Origin: CAYUAI01 sp964442745
GTDB taxonomy: Bacteria; Pseudomonadota; Gammaproteobacteria; S012-40
Assembly (NCBI GenBank): GCA_964442745.1
Contig: CAYUAI010000062.1
Span: forward strand, 1-25,302
Reading direction: 5' to 3'
DNA length: 25,302 nt
Of the stretch, positions 15,577 through 23,843 are shown piece after piece (the first letter of the stretch is position 1; the number at the start of each line of letters is the position of its first letter). The notes beneath the pieces are model-generated. The model was not told where the DNA came from and ran no database searches. It saw only the letters and a list, made by a program, of their open reading frames with translations. Both the position numbers and the translations under genes were made by a program.

Positions 15577-15874
15577 TGATTATCACCTAGTAATTTAGCG
15601 TTAGGTAGCTTATCATTTACGCGTTTCATTTGGCGGCTTATCTTTGATCGATTCTCAATTGCAAAAAATGGTTAAATCAAGTGGTTTTAATTCATTTTTG
15701 CTCGTGAAAACCCCCATTTTATGGTGAGCCTAAAGTCTATGCTGGATCGCCGCCCGAGCGATGCAATTATATTAACAACTGAGTTGATTAATACAGTCTG
15801 CATTCAGTAATGTTTGTTACAATGCCATGGGTATGTCAGGTTGACAATTAATCATTAAAGGTGGTGGTCGGGGT
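15577..15874. promoter_or_regulatory. Divergent control region between pstS and qseE
   Basis: These 298 bp separate the two divergent operons and have no ORF. Two dyads are visible: CAACT-G-AGTTG (15776-15786), framed by ATTAA on the left and ATTAAT on the right, and TGTCA-N3-TGACA (15834-15846), about 28 nt before the qseE ATG. An ATCGC-N7-GCGAT hairpin lies near 15736-15752. The second dyad has half-sites like the known GlrR site TGTC-N10-GACA, but the spacing is 5 rather than 10. No glmY-like sRNA or sigma-54 GG-N10-GC element was found by eye. Confidence 0.5.
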
Positions 15875-17353
15875 ATGGAGAAGAAGCATCGTTGGTTTGC
15901 TCATCCCAGATCTTTTTTGAATCTTGCGGTGGCAGGTTTTGCATTTGTGGCTTTGCCCTTGGTCGTGGCTTTAATCACTGGGGCTTATTTTGTAGAAAAA
16001 TTAAGCACACAAAGTCAAGAGGCGGTTTATCGTGCGGTAAAAGCGACCCAGGCCGGTCGGGTTTTGCTGGAACAAACCGCAACCATGGAGCGGGTGATCC
16101 GTCAATATTATGTCTTAAAGGATGATAATTTATTTAAGAACTATTTAGATCGTCATGAGGTTTATGCAGAGAGCGCGGCTAAACTTTCTCACTTTTTAGT
16201 GGATCCTAATCTCAAGGAACAATTGGAAATGCTCAACAAGCTGGAGTTGAGTCTTTTTCAGCGTTTGCAATTAGCACCCGCCTCACTCGCGAAACCTGAT
16301 GTGCAAGAAATGGAACTCATGGCTCTCAGTGAATTGGCACAAGCCTTATTACGGGATAGTGGTGAGTTAATTGATAGTGAAATGAAAATTATGCAGGACA
16401 TATCCGCACGGGCACGGACCATTATTTACTGGGAAGTTTTTATGGTGCTTCCTGGGACAATTTTGTTTATCTCTGTATTTGTCTACTTATTGTCCAAGCC
16501 GATTCGGCAAATCGATGGGGCAATTAAACAGTTGGGGGCGGGTGAATTTGAACAGGAGTTTGTGGTGTCAGGCCCGCGAGACGTTGAATATATTGGTGAA
16601 CGTTTAAACTGGTTACGCGGCCGTTTAAAATATTTAGAGGAAAAAAAGAGTAAATTTTTACAATATGTATCTCATGAGTTAAAAACACCCTTAACCGCCG
16701 TGCGGGAGGGAGCTGAGTTATTGTCTGAAGGTGTGATAGGACCGATGACAGAGGAACAAAAAGAAGTCACTCTCATTTTAAAAAATAACAGTATCAACTT
16801 GCAGAAAATGATCGAAAAATTACTCAGTTTTAATATGCCGCAACAATCCAACCGACCCGTCAACATTTCAAGTGTGCAACTACAGCGCATTATTGAGACG
16901 GTGTTGGCAGACCATAAACCCGCCATTCTCGCGAAGAAGGTTCAGCTGGTACAAAATATCGAAGATGTTGAGCTATATGTTGACGAGGAACAAATTCGGG
17001 TAGTGATTGATAATCTATTATCGAACGCTGTTAAATACACGCCCGAAAGTGGTTCGATTCGGATATCTTTGTATCGAGTGAAAGATCAGGTTGTTTTCGA
17101 TGTGATTGATTCGGGTCCAGGGCTTGGGGAACATGATATAGAGAAAGTCTTTGACGCCTTTTATCAAGGAAGCTCCAGTGACCCCGGCGTGATACGTGGC
17201 AGTGGTTTAGGTTTATCGATTGTCAAAGAATTCGTGGAAGCAAATCATGGCACGGTAAAAGTGATACAAAATCAGCGACAAGGTGCCCATTTTCGTGTGA
17301 ATTTGCCGCAAAATATTACTGATAATGAGGAGTTGCAATGGGCGGCGGTGTGA
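15875..17353 (+). CDS. glrK: Sensor histidine kinase GlrK/QseE
   Basis: This inner-membrane histidine kinase has 492 aa. Membrane helix 1 is about 14-38, a helical periplasmic domain about 40-180, membrane helix 2 about 186-206, and HAMP about 207-257. The HisKA domain has phospho-acceptor H267 in YVSHELKTPLTA, and the ATPase domain has N-box NLLSNAVKYTP (N384), G1 DSGPGLG and G2 GSGLGLSIV (442-450). The dimerisation-box sequence REGAELL is close to GlrK proteins. It overlaps qseG by 16 nt and is followed by the cognate regulator. In enterobacteria this system senses envelope conditions and controls sigma-54 promoters such as glmY. The signal here is unknown. Confidence 0.93.
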   Translation: MEKKHRWFAHPRSFLNLAVAGFAFVALPLVVALITGAYFVEKLSTQSQEAVYRAVKATQAGRVLLEQTATMERVIRQYYVLKDDNLFKNYLDRHEVYAESAAKLSHFLVDPNLKEQLEMLNKLELSLFQRLQLAPASLAKPDVQEMELMALSELAQALLRDSGELIDSEMKIMQDISARARTIIYWEVFMVLPGTILFISVFVYLLSKPIRQIDGAIKQLGAGEFEQEFVVSGPRDVEYIGERLNWLRGRLKYLEEKKSKFLQYVSHELKTPLTAVREGAELLSEGVIGPMTEEQKEVTLILKNNSINLQKMIEKLLSFNMPQQSNRPVNISSVQLQRIIETVLADHKPAILAKKVQLVQNIEDVELYVDEEQIRVVIDNLLSNAVKYTPESGSIRISLYRVKDQVVFDVIDSGPGLGEHDIEKVFDAFYQGSSSDPGVIRGSGLGLSIVKEFVEANHGTVKVIQNQRQGAHFRVNLPQNITDNEELQWAAV

Positions 17354-18009
17354 TTCAAGTGGTTTTAATTGGTATTGTTGCAGGAGGCTTGATAGGTTGT
17401 GGTGGGGTTTTTAAACCGAAAAATACTCAACCCAATGAATCGATATTAAGTCAATCGGATGGGTTGTCTCCCAAGGAGCGGACGAAGCCCATTACTGCGC
17501 CGGCCCTGCCGGTCATTGATCGACCTCCCATCGAAAAAACAGTACCACTGGAGCCTCAACCTAAGGTGATTGTGATTGAAAAAGCCACAGAAGTCACCGA
17601 ATTGATGGATTTTTATGATAAACTGCGTCAATATTCAGTCAAGGATGTGGCTTCCCAAACCCGAGAAATAAAAAAACGGTATGACAATAAACATCAACCT
17701 CTCGATGGCTTAAAGTACGCCTTGACTTTGATCTGTTGCTCAAAATCCTACGCTGAGAAGGTGGACGCACTTGAGGTGGTGTATGCCTTAAAGACAGAGC
17801 TAGAAGCATCGGAAGATATCATCTTACATGGATTTGTTCAATTTCTGCGTGATATTTTGATTGAAAGCATTGACGCCAGGGCTTTAAATCAAGCGTTTTA
17901 TAACCAGTTCGCTGCAAAAGATAAATATATTAAGCATTTAGAGAAACAAATTAGTGCTTTGAAATCAATAGAAAAAAGTATACATGAGCGGGAGCTCGGA
18001 GCTGACTAA
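17338..18009 (+). CDS. qseG: QseG-like lipoprotein of the GlrKR/QseEF system
   Basis: This 223-aa protein has a short hydrophobic signal ending LIGC (lipobox, Cys21), so it is probably an outer-membrane or periplasm-facing lipoprotein. A Pro-rich stretch follows (about 45-75), then a mostly alpha-helical domain, ending in a charged helix (KHLEKQISALKSIEKSIHER). QseG in E. coli interacts with and stimulates the sensor kinase; the order kinase-qseG-regulator and the similar length support the assignment more than detailed sequence identity does. It overlaps glrK by 16 nt and ends 22 nt before glrR, so the three form one transcription unit. Confidence 0.8.
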   Translation: MGGGVIQVVLIGIVAGGLIGCGGVFKPKNTQPNESILSQSDGLSPKERTKPITAPALPVIDRPPIEKTVPLEPQPKVIVIEKATEVTELMDFYDKLRQYSVKDVASQTREIKKRYDNKHQPLDGLKYALTLICCSKSYAEKVDALEVVYALKTELEASEDIILHGFVQFLRDILIESIDARALNQAFYNQFAAKDKYIKHLEKQISALKSIEKSIHERELGAD

Positions 18010-18031
18010 TTTATTTATAGGTAGTAATCAT

Positions 18032-19423
18032 ATGGAAAAACGTACCATACTTATCGTGGACGATGATCCCGATCTATTAAAGCTATTATCTTTACGTTTA
18101 GAAGCCTCTGGCTTTAGTATTATCGCTGTCGATAGTGGGGAGAAAGCGTTAGTTGAAGTTTCGCTGCGGCGTCCGCAAGTGGTGGTGACAGATTTACGGA
18201 TGAATGGGATGGATGGGATGGCACTTTTTCATGCTGTTCATAAAGTCAACTCTGCGTTGCCTGTCATTATTTTGACGGCGCACGGCACTATTCCGGATGC
18301 CATTGAAGCCACCACTCAGGGGGTTTTTGGTTTTTTGACCAAACCGTTTGATAGTAAGCAACTGATTGCACAAATTGAAAAAGCGCTATCGATTAGCGGT
18401 GTTAGCCGGGAGGCAGGCGAAGTTGAATCAAGTAGTGAATGGCGCAAGGAAATTATTACCCAAAGTGCGATAATGGAGGAGCTGCTTGGTCAAGCACTGT
18501 TGGTCGCTAAAGGAGATACGAGTGTCTTTATTCATGGGGAAAGTGGGACTGGCAAGGAGGTTTTAGCCAAAGCTATTCATATGGTGAGTCCTCGTCATAA
18601 GCATCCGTTCGTGGCGGTTAATTGTGCGGCTATCCCTGAACATCTGTTGGAATCTGAGTTGTTTGGACACACCAAGGGTGCATTTACTGGCGCATCGCGT
18701 AGCCACGAAGGTTTATTCCAAGCGGCCAATGGCGGCACGATATTTTTAGATGAGATTGGTGATATGCCGATGTCGCTGCAAGCTAAGTTGTTACGGGTTT
18801 TGCAGGAACGCCAAGTTCGCCCGGTGGGTTCCACTAAAACAGTTGGGGTCGATGTGCGCATTATTTCTGCCACCCATTGTGATATTGACGAACAAATGGC
18901 CTCGGGCAAATTTCGCGAGGATTTATACTACCGTTTGAATGTTGTCATTTTAGAAATTCCTCGCTTGAAAGATCGGCGTCAGGATATTCCTCTATTGGCC
19001 AATTATTTTCGCGCTGAGCTAGTGAGAGATAGCGGTAAAAAAGTCAAGGCATTTGCCCCCGAAGCCATGGAGTTATTAATCACTGCAGGTTGGCCGGGTA
19101 ATGTTAGGCAGCTAAGAAATGTGGTAGAGCAAAGTTTTGCATTTTGTACAACGTCCATTATACCGGCCAAACTGGTATTAAAAGCGCTGCGTGGCAAGTC
19201 AGGTGAGGTCGTCCCATTAACGGAAGCCAAGCGTCGTTTTGAGCGTGACTATTTGCTTAAACTTTTGCAAATCACCAGTGGTAATGTGAGTCAAGCGGCC
19301 CGATTAGCCAACCGAAATCGCACAGAATTTTATAAGTTACTGCACCGACATGAACTCGATCCTTCTCAATTTAAATCAATACCATCCACTAGTCTTGCGG
19401 CAGCGACACAAAAACATGTATAA
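18032..19423 (+). CDS. glrR: Sigma-54 response regulator GlrR/QseF
   Basis: This 463-aa NtrC-family activator has a receiver domain (1-115) with acidic pocket D10-D12, phospho-acceptor D54, T82 and K104. Its AAA+ domain shows Walker A GESGTGKE (169-176), the sigma-54 contact loop GAFTGA (216-221), Walker B IFLDEIGD and an R-finger region. A Fis-type helix-turn-helix lies at the C-terminus (GNVSQAARLANRNRTEFYKLL). An in-frame ATG at 17984 would add 16 residues inside qseG, but the ATG at 18032 has AGGT 9 nt upstream and starts directly at the receiver domain, so it is preferred. It should activate sigma-54 promoters after phosphorylation by GlrK. No target promoter was identified in the window. 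Confidence 0.94.
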   Translation: MEKRTILIVDDDPDLLKLLSLRLEASGFSIIAVDSGEKALVEVSLRRPQVVVTDLRMNGMDGMALFHAVHKVNSALPVIILTAHGTIPDAIEATTQGVFGFLTKPFDSKQLIAQIEKALSISGVSREAGEVESSSEWRKEIITQSAIMEELLGQALLVAKGDTSVFIHGESGTGKEVLAKAIHMVSPRHKHPFVAVNCAAIPEHLLESELFGHTKGAFTGASRSHEGLFQAANGGTIFLDEIGDMPMSLQAKLLRVLQERQVRPVGSTKTVGVDVRIISATHCDIDEQMASGKFREDLYYRLNVVILEIPRLKDRRQDIPLLANYFRAELVRDSGKKVKAFAPEAMELLITAGWPGNVRQLRNVVEQSFAFCTTSIIPAKLVLKALRGKSGEVVPLTEAKRRFERDYLLKLLQITSGNVSQAARLANRNRTEFYKLLHRHELDPSQFKSIPSTSLAAATQKHV

Positions 19424-19465
19424 ATTCAACATATTATGTATTCTCGCTTAAAAGGTGTCGTAAAA

Positions 19466-19537
19466 ATGAGACGTTTCAGCGGTGAATGTCGCATTGATTA
19501 TTGGGTGAAACGCTTATGCTTCTATTTAACTGGCTGA
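19466..19537 (+). CDS. Possible 23-aa small ORF after glrR
   Basis: An ATG with AGGTG 8 nt upstream opens a 23-codon frame (begins MRRFSGECRIDYW, ends LTG). The ribosome site is good for this genome, but the frame is short and lacks recognisable features. It is 42 nt after the glrR stop and could be co-transcribed. It may well be chance. Confidence 0.15.
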   Translation: MRRFSGECRIDYWVKRLCFYLTG

Positions 19538-19814
19538 TATTTAAATATAAAAAAATCCTGGCATGAATTTGGAATTGCTTGTAAATCAGTAGGACATGGA
19601 AAACTACTGACAGACTGACAGGATGTAAATAATATCGTCACCCGTGATACGTTAAGTGACGTCCAGTTTATCAAATGGGATGAGGGACTATCTACTCTCG
19701 TGCATGGAGGATGCGAGGGATATCAGGGTCGATACGTATTGAGTCTGTTATCCGGCTCATTCCCGGGATACGGAAGTTCCGGATCGCATGGAAGCGATTA
19801 ATTTTACGACAACT

Positions 19815-19847
19815 GAGGGGAGATAAAAAATATGAGATTATCCCCTC
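19815..19847. repeat. Bulged hairpin, GAGGGG/CCCCTC
   Basis: GAGGGG-AG-ATAA (19815-19826) pairs with TTAT-CCCCTC (19838-19847), leaving an AG bulge and an 11-nt loop. It is GC-rich at the base. No U-tract follows on either strand. It lies 150 bp beyond the stop of the minus-strand beta-helix gene. Confidence 0.5.
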
Positions 19848-19856
19848 GTTATTCAC

Positions 19857-19913
19857 TATGGATTTAGGCATTTGTTGAGAATAAGCGATGTGCTATCAAT
19901 ACTTAAATCCATA
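19857..19913. repeat. Perfect 10-bp inverted repeat with 37-nt interior
   Basis: TATGGATTTA (19857-19866) and TAAATCCATA (19904-19913) are exact complements. It sits directly beside the GAGGGG/CCCCTC hairpin. The pair of structures could define a folded RNA of about 100 nt, or a terminal inverted repeat of a tiny mobile relic. Confidence 0.55.
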
Positions 19914-19997
19914 ACGCTATGGGGACAGATGCTAAACCTGGACGCGATTTGTGAAAATTATTTGGTAGCGGGTTAGTTAGCCCCTGTCACTATCTCC

Positions 19998-21869
19998 TCA
20001 AAAGCCTTTTTTATAATCTTCGTTAATATTTCCTGAATAGAAGACCGTTTCTTTGTCGATATCTGCACGAGAGTCATCAGCCACCCACACGCCGTAGTTG
20101 GCGCTATTTATAATTTCACTTTCGGAAATACTCACGTATGAAGGGATCGCAGGTAAGCCAAACAATGGACGACTGGAGAGCAGAATATTGGCTTTTGGAA
20201 AACTGTGGGAACCGCCACCGGCATGGGTAACGATAATATATTTGAGTTGGTTATTCAGATTGCCACTATTAAAAAAACGAATGCCTCCCCATCCACCCGC
20301 CGAATCATCTATGCGTGAAAATGTGATTTTTTCATTCGCTGTACCAACGGCAATAAACTGACTAGTGGCACCAGCAATGCGAATTTCCTTGTTTTGGCCA
20401 AAGGATAAATGAGTCCCTGGTTGAATTCTCAGCTGGCCAGAGACGATGAGGTTGTCATTGAAAACATACTGGACATTGGCTTTGGGCCATATTTGCGAAT
20501 TTTCTGGATTAATGCCTGGTTTAATATCCACGGGGGATACCTCAATTTTGTCAATATCGTTGCCCGTATAGTCATTTGACGCATCAAGATATTGCAAATT
20601 GTTGGAATGTAAGAATCCAGCAGCGAGTTTGTTATTGGTGATAATTGAATTTTCAAAACTTAAGGGAATGGTATTTTTCTCAAACTGGAAACCATAACCT
20701 AAGCTGTTTTCCAATATGACATAGGAAATTTTGAGTCGTGTTTGGTTGCTGGTGGAAGCGGTGAGGACTAAGTTAGCGGTGTTACGACTGCGGAGACGTT
20801 TTTGCCCGCCAGAACTGATATCGACATAACGGATTTCACTAACAATCGGTGATTTTCGGCTGATGCTTTCGGTATCATGAAATCGCAATCCGGACCAAGC
20901 GCCTCGGAGTTTGTCTAGGCTTTGCAAAGTGATGTGATGGTCGGGTGTACCGGTGGCGGTTAACACGGCGGTATGAGTGGAGATTAAAAATTCAGTATCG
21001 TTGGCGAAGATCAAGGTGACCCCTGGATCAATTGTCAAATGAGTTCGTACATCAAGACCTTGAGCTAAAAAATAAGGGATCGATAGGGCATTGATCTTAA
21101 GGTCTTCTTCGTCGCGAAGGTCTTTGGTTTCGATGTTTACCATGTCGATGCCATTATTCTGTAATGAATTGTTGGCATCCAGCCATTGGATATTTGCGGG
21201 ACTTAAAAATGTGATCGGGTGCTGGGTGTGGCCAGTGACTGTATTATTCTTGAAACCATCTAAAATGACGTCTTTGCCAATATATATGCCCACACTATTG
21301 CCATTACGAATGATACTGTTAGTGATTGATACGCTGGCTGGCAATAGATCCTGAGGGATGGAACTGCGAAGCTCATTACCCACCAGCATTAAACTGGCAC
21401 TTCTACTGGGGCTGCCGTAAGGCTGGCCTCCGGCATCTTCAATGATGACATGATCAATAATACTTGTCTGACCATCGCTGTGACTAAATCGAACCCCTTG
21501 CCAAAAGCCTTTTTCTTGAACTTTCCCGCGAAAGGTAATGAAGTTACTTTCGGTGCCTTTGGCAATGATGACCCCGCCAAGCGCGCTAATATTGGTATTT
21601 TCTTCAAACTCCAAAATACTACCTGGCATGATAGTTAATACAGTGCCTGTTCGTACGGATATGGTCTCCGTTACTTGATAACAGGCGGGTTCAAAAGTAA
21701 TGGCACCCTCGGTTAAGTTGCCTTGTTCGACTAAAAGAGGAGATTGATCGCAAGAAACATTGATTAATTTTTCTTGAATGGAATTGGTTGCCTCCATTAG
21801 CCGCGGGTCATCTTCACCGCAGGCGGTGATGGTGTACGCTATCACTGATAGAAGGAGAATCATTTTCAT
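19998..21869 (-). CDS. Lipoprotein with three parallel beta-helix-type repeat units
   Basis: This 623-aa predicted lipoprotein has signal MKMILLLSVIAYTITAC, with the lipobox Cys at 17. The body is three copies of a long unit: LTIMPG (78-83), LTIDPG (278-283), LRIQPG (480-485), and W-containing GFWQGVRF (121), GAWSGLRF (323), GGWGGIRF (525), an exact 202-residue spacing for the latter. Each unit also contains GT...ITF and AGG/SGG landmarks, and the third is truncated. Short hydrophobic strands with Asn/Ser/Gly turns suggest a right-handed parallel beta-helix, often used for surface polysaccharide or protein contact. No catalytic residues were identified. An in-frame ATG at 21911 adds 14 acidic residues before the signal, unlikely for a lipoprotein; neither start has a strong ribosome site. 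It is isolated, with no operon partner. Confidence 0.8.
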   Translation of the reverse strand: MKMILLLSVIAYTITACGEDDPRLMEATNSIQEKLINVSCDQSPLLVEQGNLTEGAITFEPACYQVTETISVRTGTVLTIMPGSILEFEENTNISALGGVIIAKGTESNFITFRGKVQEKGFWQGVRFSHSDGQTSIIDHVIIEDAGGQPYGSPSRSASLMLVGNELRSSIPQDLLPASVSITNSIIRNGNSVGIYIGKDVILDGFKNNTVTGHTQHPITFLSPANIQWLDANNSLQNNGIDMVNIETKDLRDEEDLKINALSIPYFLAQGLDVRTHLTIDPGVTLIFANDTEFLISTHTAVLTATGTPDHHITLQSLDKLRGAWSGLRFHDTESISRKSPIVSEIRYVDISSGGQKRLRSRNTANLVLTASTSNQTRLKISYVILENSLGYGFQFEKNTIPLSFENSIITNNKLAAGFLHSNNLQYLDASNDYTGNDIDKIEVSPVDIKPGINPENSQIWPKANVQYVFNDNLIVSGQLRIQPGTHLSFGQNKEIRIAGATSQFIAVGTANEKITFSRIDDSAGGWGGIRFFNSGNLNNQLKYIIVTHAGGGSHSFPKANILLSSRPLFGLPAIPSYVSISESEIINSANYGVWVADDSRADIDKETVFYSGNINEDYKKGF

Positions 21870-22363
21870 TGTCTGTTTTTCATCAGTCGAGGCTTCATTC
21901 TCCGCTAGCATACTGAGTCATTCGCTGGGAGGATGCATTACCTGGTTTATTGTTATGCTATTTAGAGTCCCTGAGGGCTATAAAAAGTTTCGTCTACTTG
22001 CGAACGGCTGTGACTCGGCGGATCTAGAGGGTGATTCATTGATAAGTCCATGAACTTGGATCATGCTTTAGATTGATAATACCCAATATATGGGTGTTCA
22101 GCGAGTATCCGACATTGGGCCACCTAGCGTTTGAAAATCGCGATGAGAATTGATTTTACCGAGGCTTTTCTGAAGGAGGCCATACGTTGTTGTATGGCCA
22201 ACTGACGAAAAATTTCTGTGAAATCCAGGTCTCAAGTGAGATTAAGTGATAGGTGGCTCAGTATCAGTAGTATTATTAAGGTTTATATTTTAGGCTGAAT
22301 TGCTTCACACAAGATTAACATGATTGGTTGGTTCCCATCAGATAAAGGAATAATGGCTTAATA
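21870..22363. other. Divergent intergenic region before the NifU-like gene
   Basis: This spacer of about 490 bp lies between divergent genes. It holds an ACCCA-ATATA-TGGGT dyad near 22080 and an 8-bp perfect hairpin at 22178-22199 preceded by AAGGAGG. No ORF of supportable quality was seen, and no promoter hexamers were assigned. Confidence 0.5.
22178..22199 (+). repeat. Perfect 8-bp hairpin next to an AAGGAGG sequence
   Basis: GGCCATAC (22178-22185) pairs with GTATGGCC (22192-22199) around the loop GTTGTT. The strong ribosome-site-like AAGGAGG (22173-22179) overlaps the start of the stem. TTG codons follow in and after the loop, but the frame closes after about 18 codons. No U-tract follows. 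The role is unknown. Confidence 0.6.
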
Positions 22364-22777
22364 ATGACCCAAGACAAGCGAGTACGTTTACAACCATTGA
22401 TTCATCCAGATCCCAACCATGTTTACAATGATGATGAGTTGGATGCGATTGAGCACATTGACATGGCAATGGCGTTGCGTATTGCCCGAGTACAACATAT
22501 TTCTCAGTTGCAAATGCAAAACAAGGCAGATAACTGCGATAGTGAGAAGCCTATTGATGAGCAAAAGATCAATGAAGCGATCCGGGAAATCAAACAAATT
22601 CTTGCTCATGATGGCGGAGATATCGAGCTAGTTGCTATTTGTGATCGGACAATAACGGTGCGTATGAAAGGTGCATGTGTTGGTTGTCCAAATGCCGTGT
22701 TAGATTTGAAAAACGTGGTTGAACGCTTATTAAAACAATACGCTTCCGGCGTACAAAAAGTGGTAAATATTTTTTAA
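22364..22777 (+). CDS. NifU C-terminal-domain Fe-S protein
   Basis: The 137-aa protein's C-terminal half (about 65-137) is a NifU/Nfu domain, which binds a [4Fe-4S] cluster between subunits through a CxxC motif and passes it to target proteins. C105 and C108 in GACVGCPNA are present, as is the AHDGGDIELV segment typical of the family. The N-terminal about 60 residues are acidic and helical and do not look like the A-type domain of NfuA or the IscU part of NifU, so it is not simply nfuA. The best ribosome site (AAAGGA, 22344-22349) is 14 nt from this ATG and only 3 nt from a two-codon ORF (ATG GCT TAA) just before it. Confidence 0.88.
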   Translation: MTQDKRVRLQPLIHPDPNHVYNDDELDAIEHIDMAMALRIARVQHISQLQMQNKADNCDSEKPIDEQKINEAIREIKQILAHDGGDIELVAICDRTITVRMKGACVGCPNAVLDLKNVVERLLKQYASGVQKVVNIF

Positions 22778-22793
22778 AGGAGTGATATCACCA

Positions 22794-22880
22794 ATGGCGT
22801 ATCATTGCACTCGGCTAACAAACCCTTGTCCAATGAAAAAGACGGCTAACAATTTGCATAGCGCTATGATGAGTTCCTAA
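22794..22880 (+). CDS. Possible 28-aa small ORF between nifU-like and chaN-like genes
   Basis: The frame (begins MAYHCTRLTNPCP) has AAAGGAG about 11 nt upstream and fills most of the gap between its neighbours on the same strand. A GTGATATCAC palindrome (22782-22791) lies between the ribosome site and the ATG and could hide or regulate it. The product has two Cys and no hydrophobic segment. It may be a leader peptide or chance. Confidence 0.2.
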   Translation: MAYHCTRLTNPCPMKKTANNLHSAMMSS

Positions 22881-22913
22881 TATGTTTCATTTGATTAAAT
22901 TAAAGCCTGGATT

Positions 22914-23798
22914 ATGAAAATCATAGATATATTGGTAGTGGTTTTATTGCTGTTTTTTTGTGCTGAAATCTATGCTGAAGGTCGTTGTATACCCGAGGAG
23001 CGCTGGTTATTACCGGCAAGCGGGAAAACGTATGCGTTACATGATTTTTTACCCGTTATTAAAGATAAGCGTGTTGTTTTATTAGGTGAGCATCATGCAA
23101 ATGCGGCGCATCATCAATGGCAAATTACCATTATCAAGCACCTTTTTAAGGCACGTCCAAAATTGATGCTAGGTCTGGAAGTTTTTCCTCGACGTTTGCA
23201 GCCTGTGTTAGATCAATGGGTGCAAGGTACGATGAGCAAAACACAGTTTTTGACAGCGATTGATTGGGATAGCATTTGGGGGTATGAGTTATCTTATTAC
23301 ATGCCATTGTTTGAGTTTGCGCAAAAAAATCGTATTCCGATGATTGCCTTAAATGTAGATAAAAAATTAACAGCGATGGTGCGAGAAAATGGGTGGCAAT
23401 CTGTTCCTGTGGATCAACGAGAAGGCGTGTTAGATCCCGCTGCGCCATTGCGAGAATACGTGAAAAATTTAGCGATCAGCTATCAGGGGCATGGTCGTAG
23501 GCCGTCGGGCGAAGCAAGAAACTTAGCTTTCTTACGATTTGTTGAACAGCAATTATTATGGGATGGGGCGATGGCCGATGCGATTGTGAATGCAGTTGAA
23601 AATAAGAGTGAATCGATGTTAGTGGCAATGATGGGGAGCTGGCATATCATTCGACGCCATGGCGTTCCTCATCAGTTGCAAGCTAAAGGTGTTAAAGATA
23701 GTTTGGTTTTAGTGCCATGGGACGATCATCTGGATTGTAATTCGTTGACAGCTGATTTTGCCGATGCAGTTTACGGAACCTTGGCATCGGTCAAGTAG
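22914..23798 (+). CDS. ChaN-family (haem-binding uptake, PF04187-type) secreted protein
   Basis: This 294-aa protein has a Sec signal (about 1-21, ending IYA). It matches the ChaN/DUF399 fold, which is related to the Tiki/EreA superfamily: VVLLGEHHANAAHHQW (conserved Glu and His cluster, residues 56-70), GLEVFPRRLQPVLD, a WDSIWGYELSYY segment and, near the C-terminus, MMGSWHIIRRHGVP with conserved His. ChaN of Campylobacter is an iron-regulated lipoprotein that binds haem. The cysteine here (C16 in LLFFC) is not a good lipobox, so a soluble periplasmic or surface product is more likely. No Fur box was recognised upstream. A metal-dependent hydrolase role is an alternative. Confidence 0.85.
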   Translation: MKIIDILVVVLLLFFCAEIYAEGRCIPEERWLLPASGKTYALHDFLPVIKDKRVVLLGEHHANAAHHQWQITIIKHLFKARPKLMLGLEVFPRRLQPVLDQWVQGTMSKTQFLTAIDWDSIWGYELSYYMPLFEFAQKNRIPMIALNVDKKLTAMVRENGWQSVPVDQREGVLDPAAPLREYVKNLAISYQGHGRRPSGEARNLAFLRFVEQQLLWDGAMADAIVNAVENKSESMLVAMMGSWHIIRRHGVPHQLQAKGVKDSLVLVPWDDHLDCNSLTADFADAVYGTLASVK

Positions 23799-23843
23799 AA
23801 TGTAGAATTATACAGGCCGAATGACATAAAATTGCAGTAATAG

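Larger units (their letters stand above)
19424..19997. other. 574-bp intergenic region with several inverted repeats
   Basis: This region lies between the converging glrR and beta-helix lipoprotein genes. It has an 8-nt-period direct repeat (CTGACAGA/CTGACAGG near 19605-19620), CGGAA-G-TTCCG and ATCGC-N6-GCGAT near 19770-19798, a bulged stem of GAGGGG...CCCCTC (19815-19847) and a perfect 10-bp inverted repeat (19857-19913). No intrinsic terminator with a U-tract is obvious. The structure could belong to an unrecognised small RNA or to decayed sequence. One 23-codon ORF is listed separately. Confidence 0.5.

Noticed and set aside
15577..15720. Pho box upstream of pstS
   Set aside because: I could not find two CTGTCAT-like direct repeats with the 11-bp spacing by eye.
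15841..15855. TTGACAATTAATCAT, identical to the trp/tac -35 region, just before glrK
   Set aside because: At 16-18 nt spacing there is no -10 hexamer, and the transcript would start at or inside the ATG. Part of it belongs to the TGTCA/TGACA dyad.
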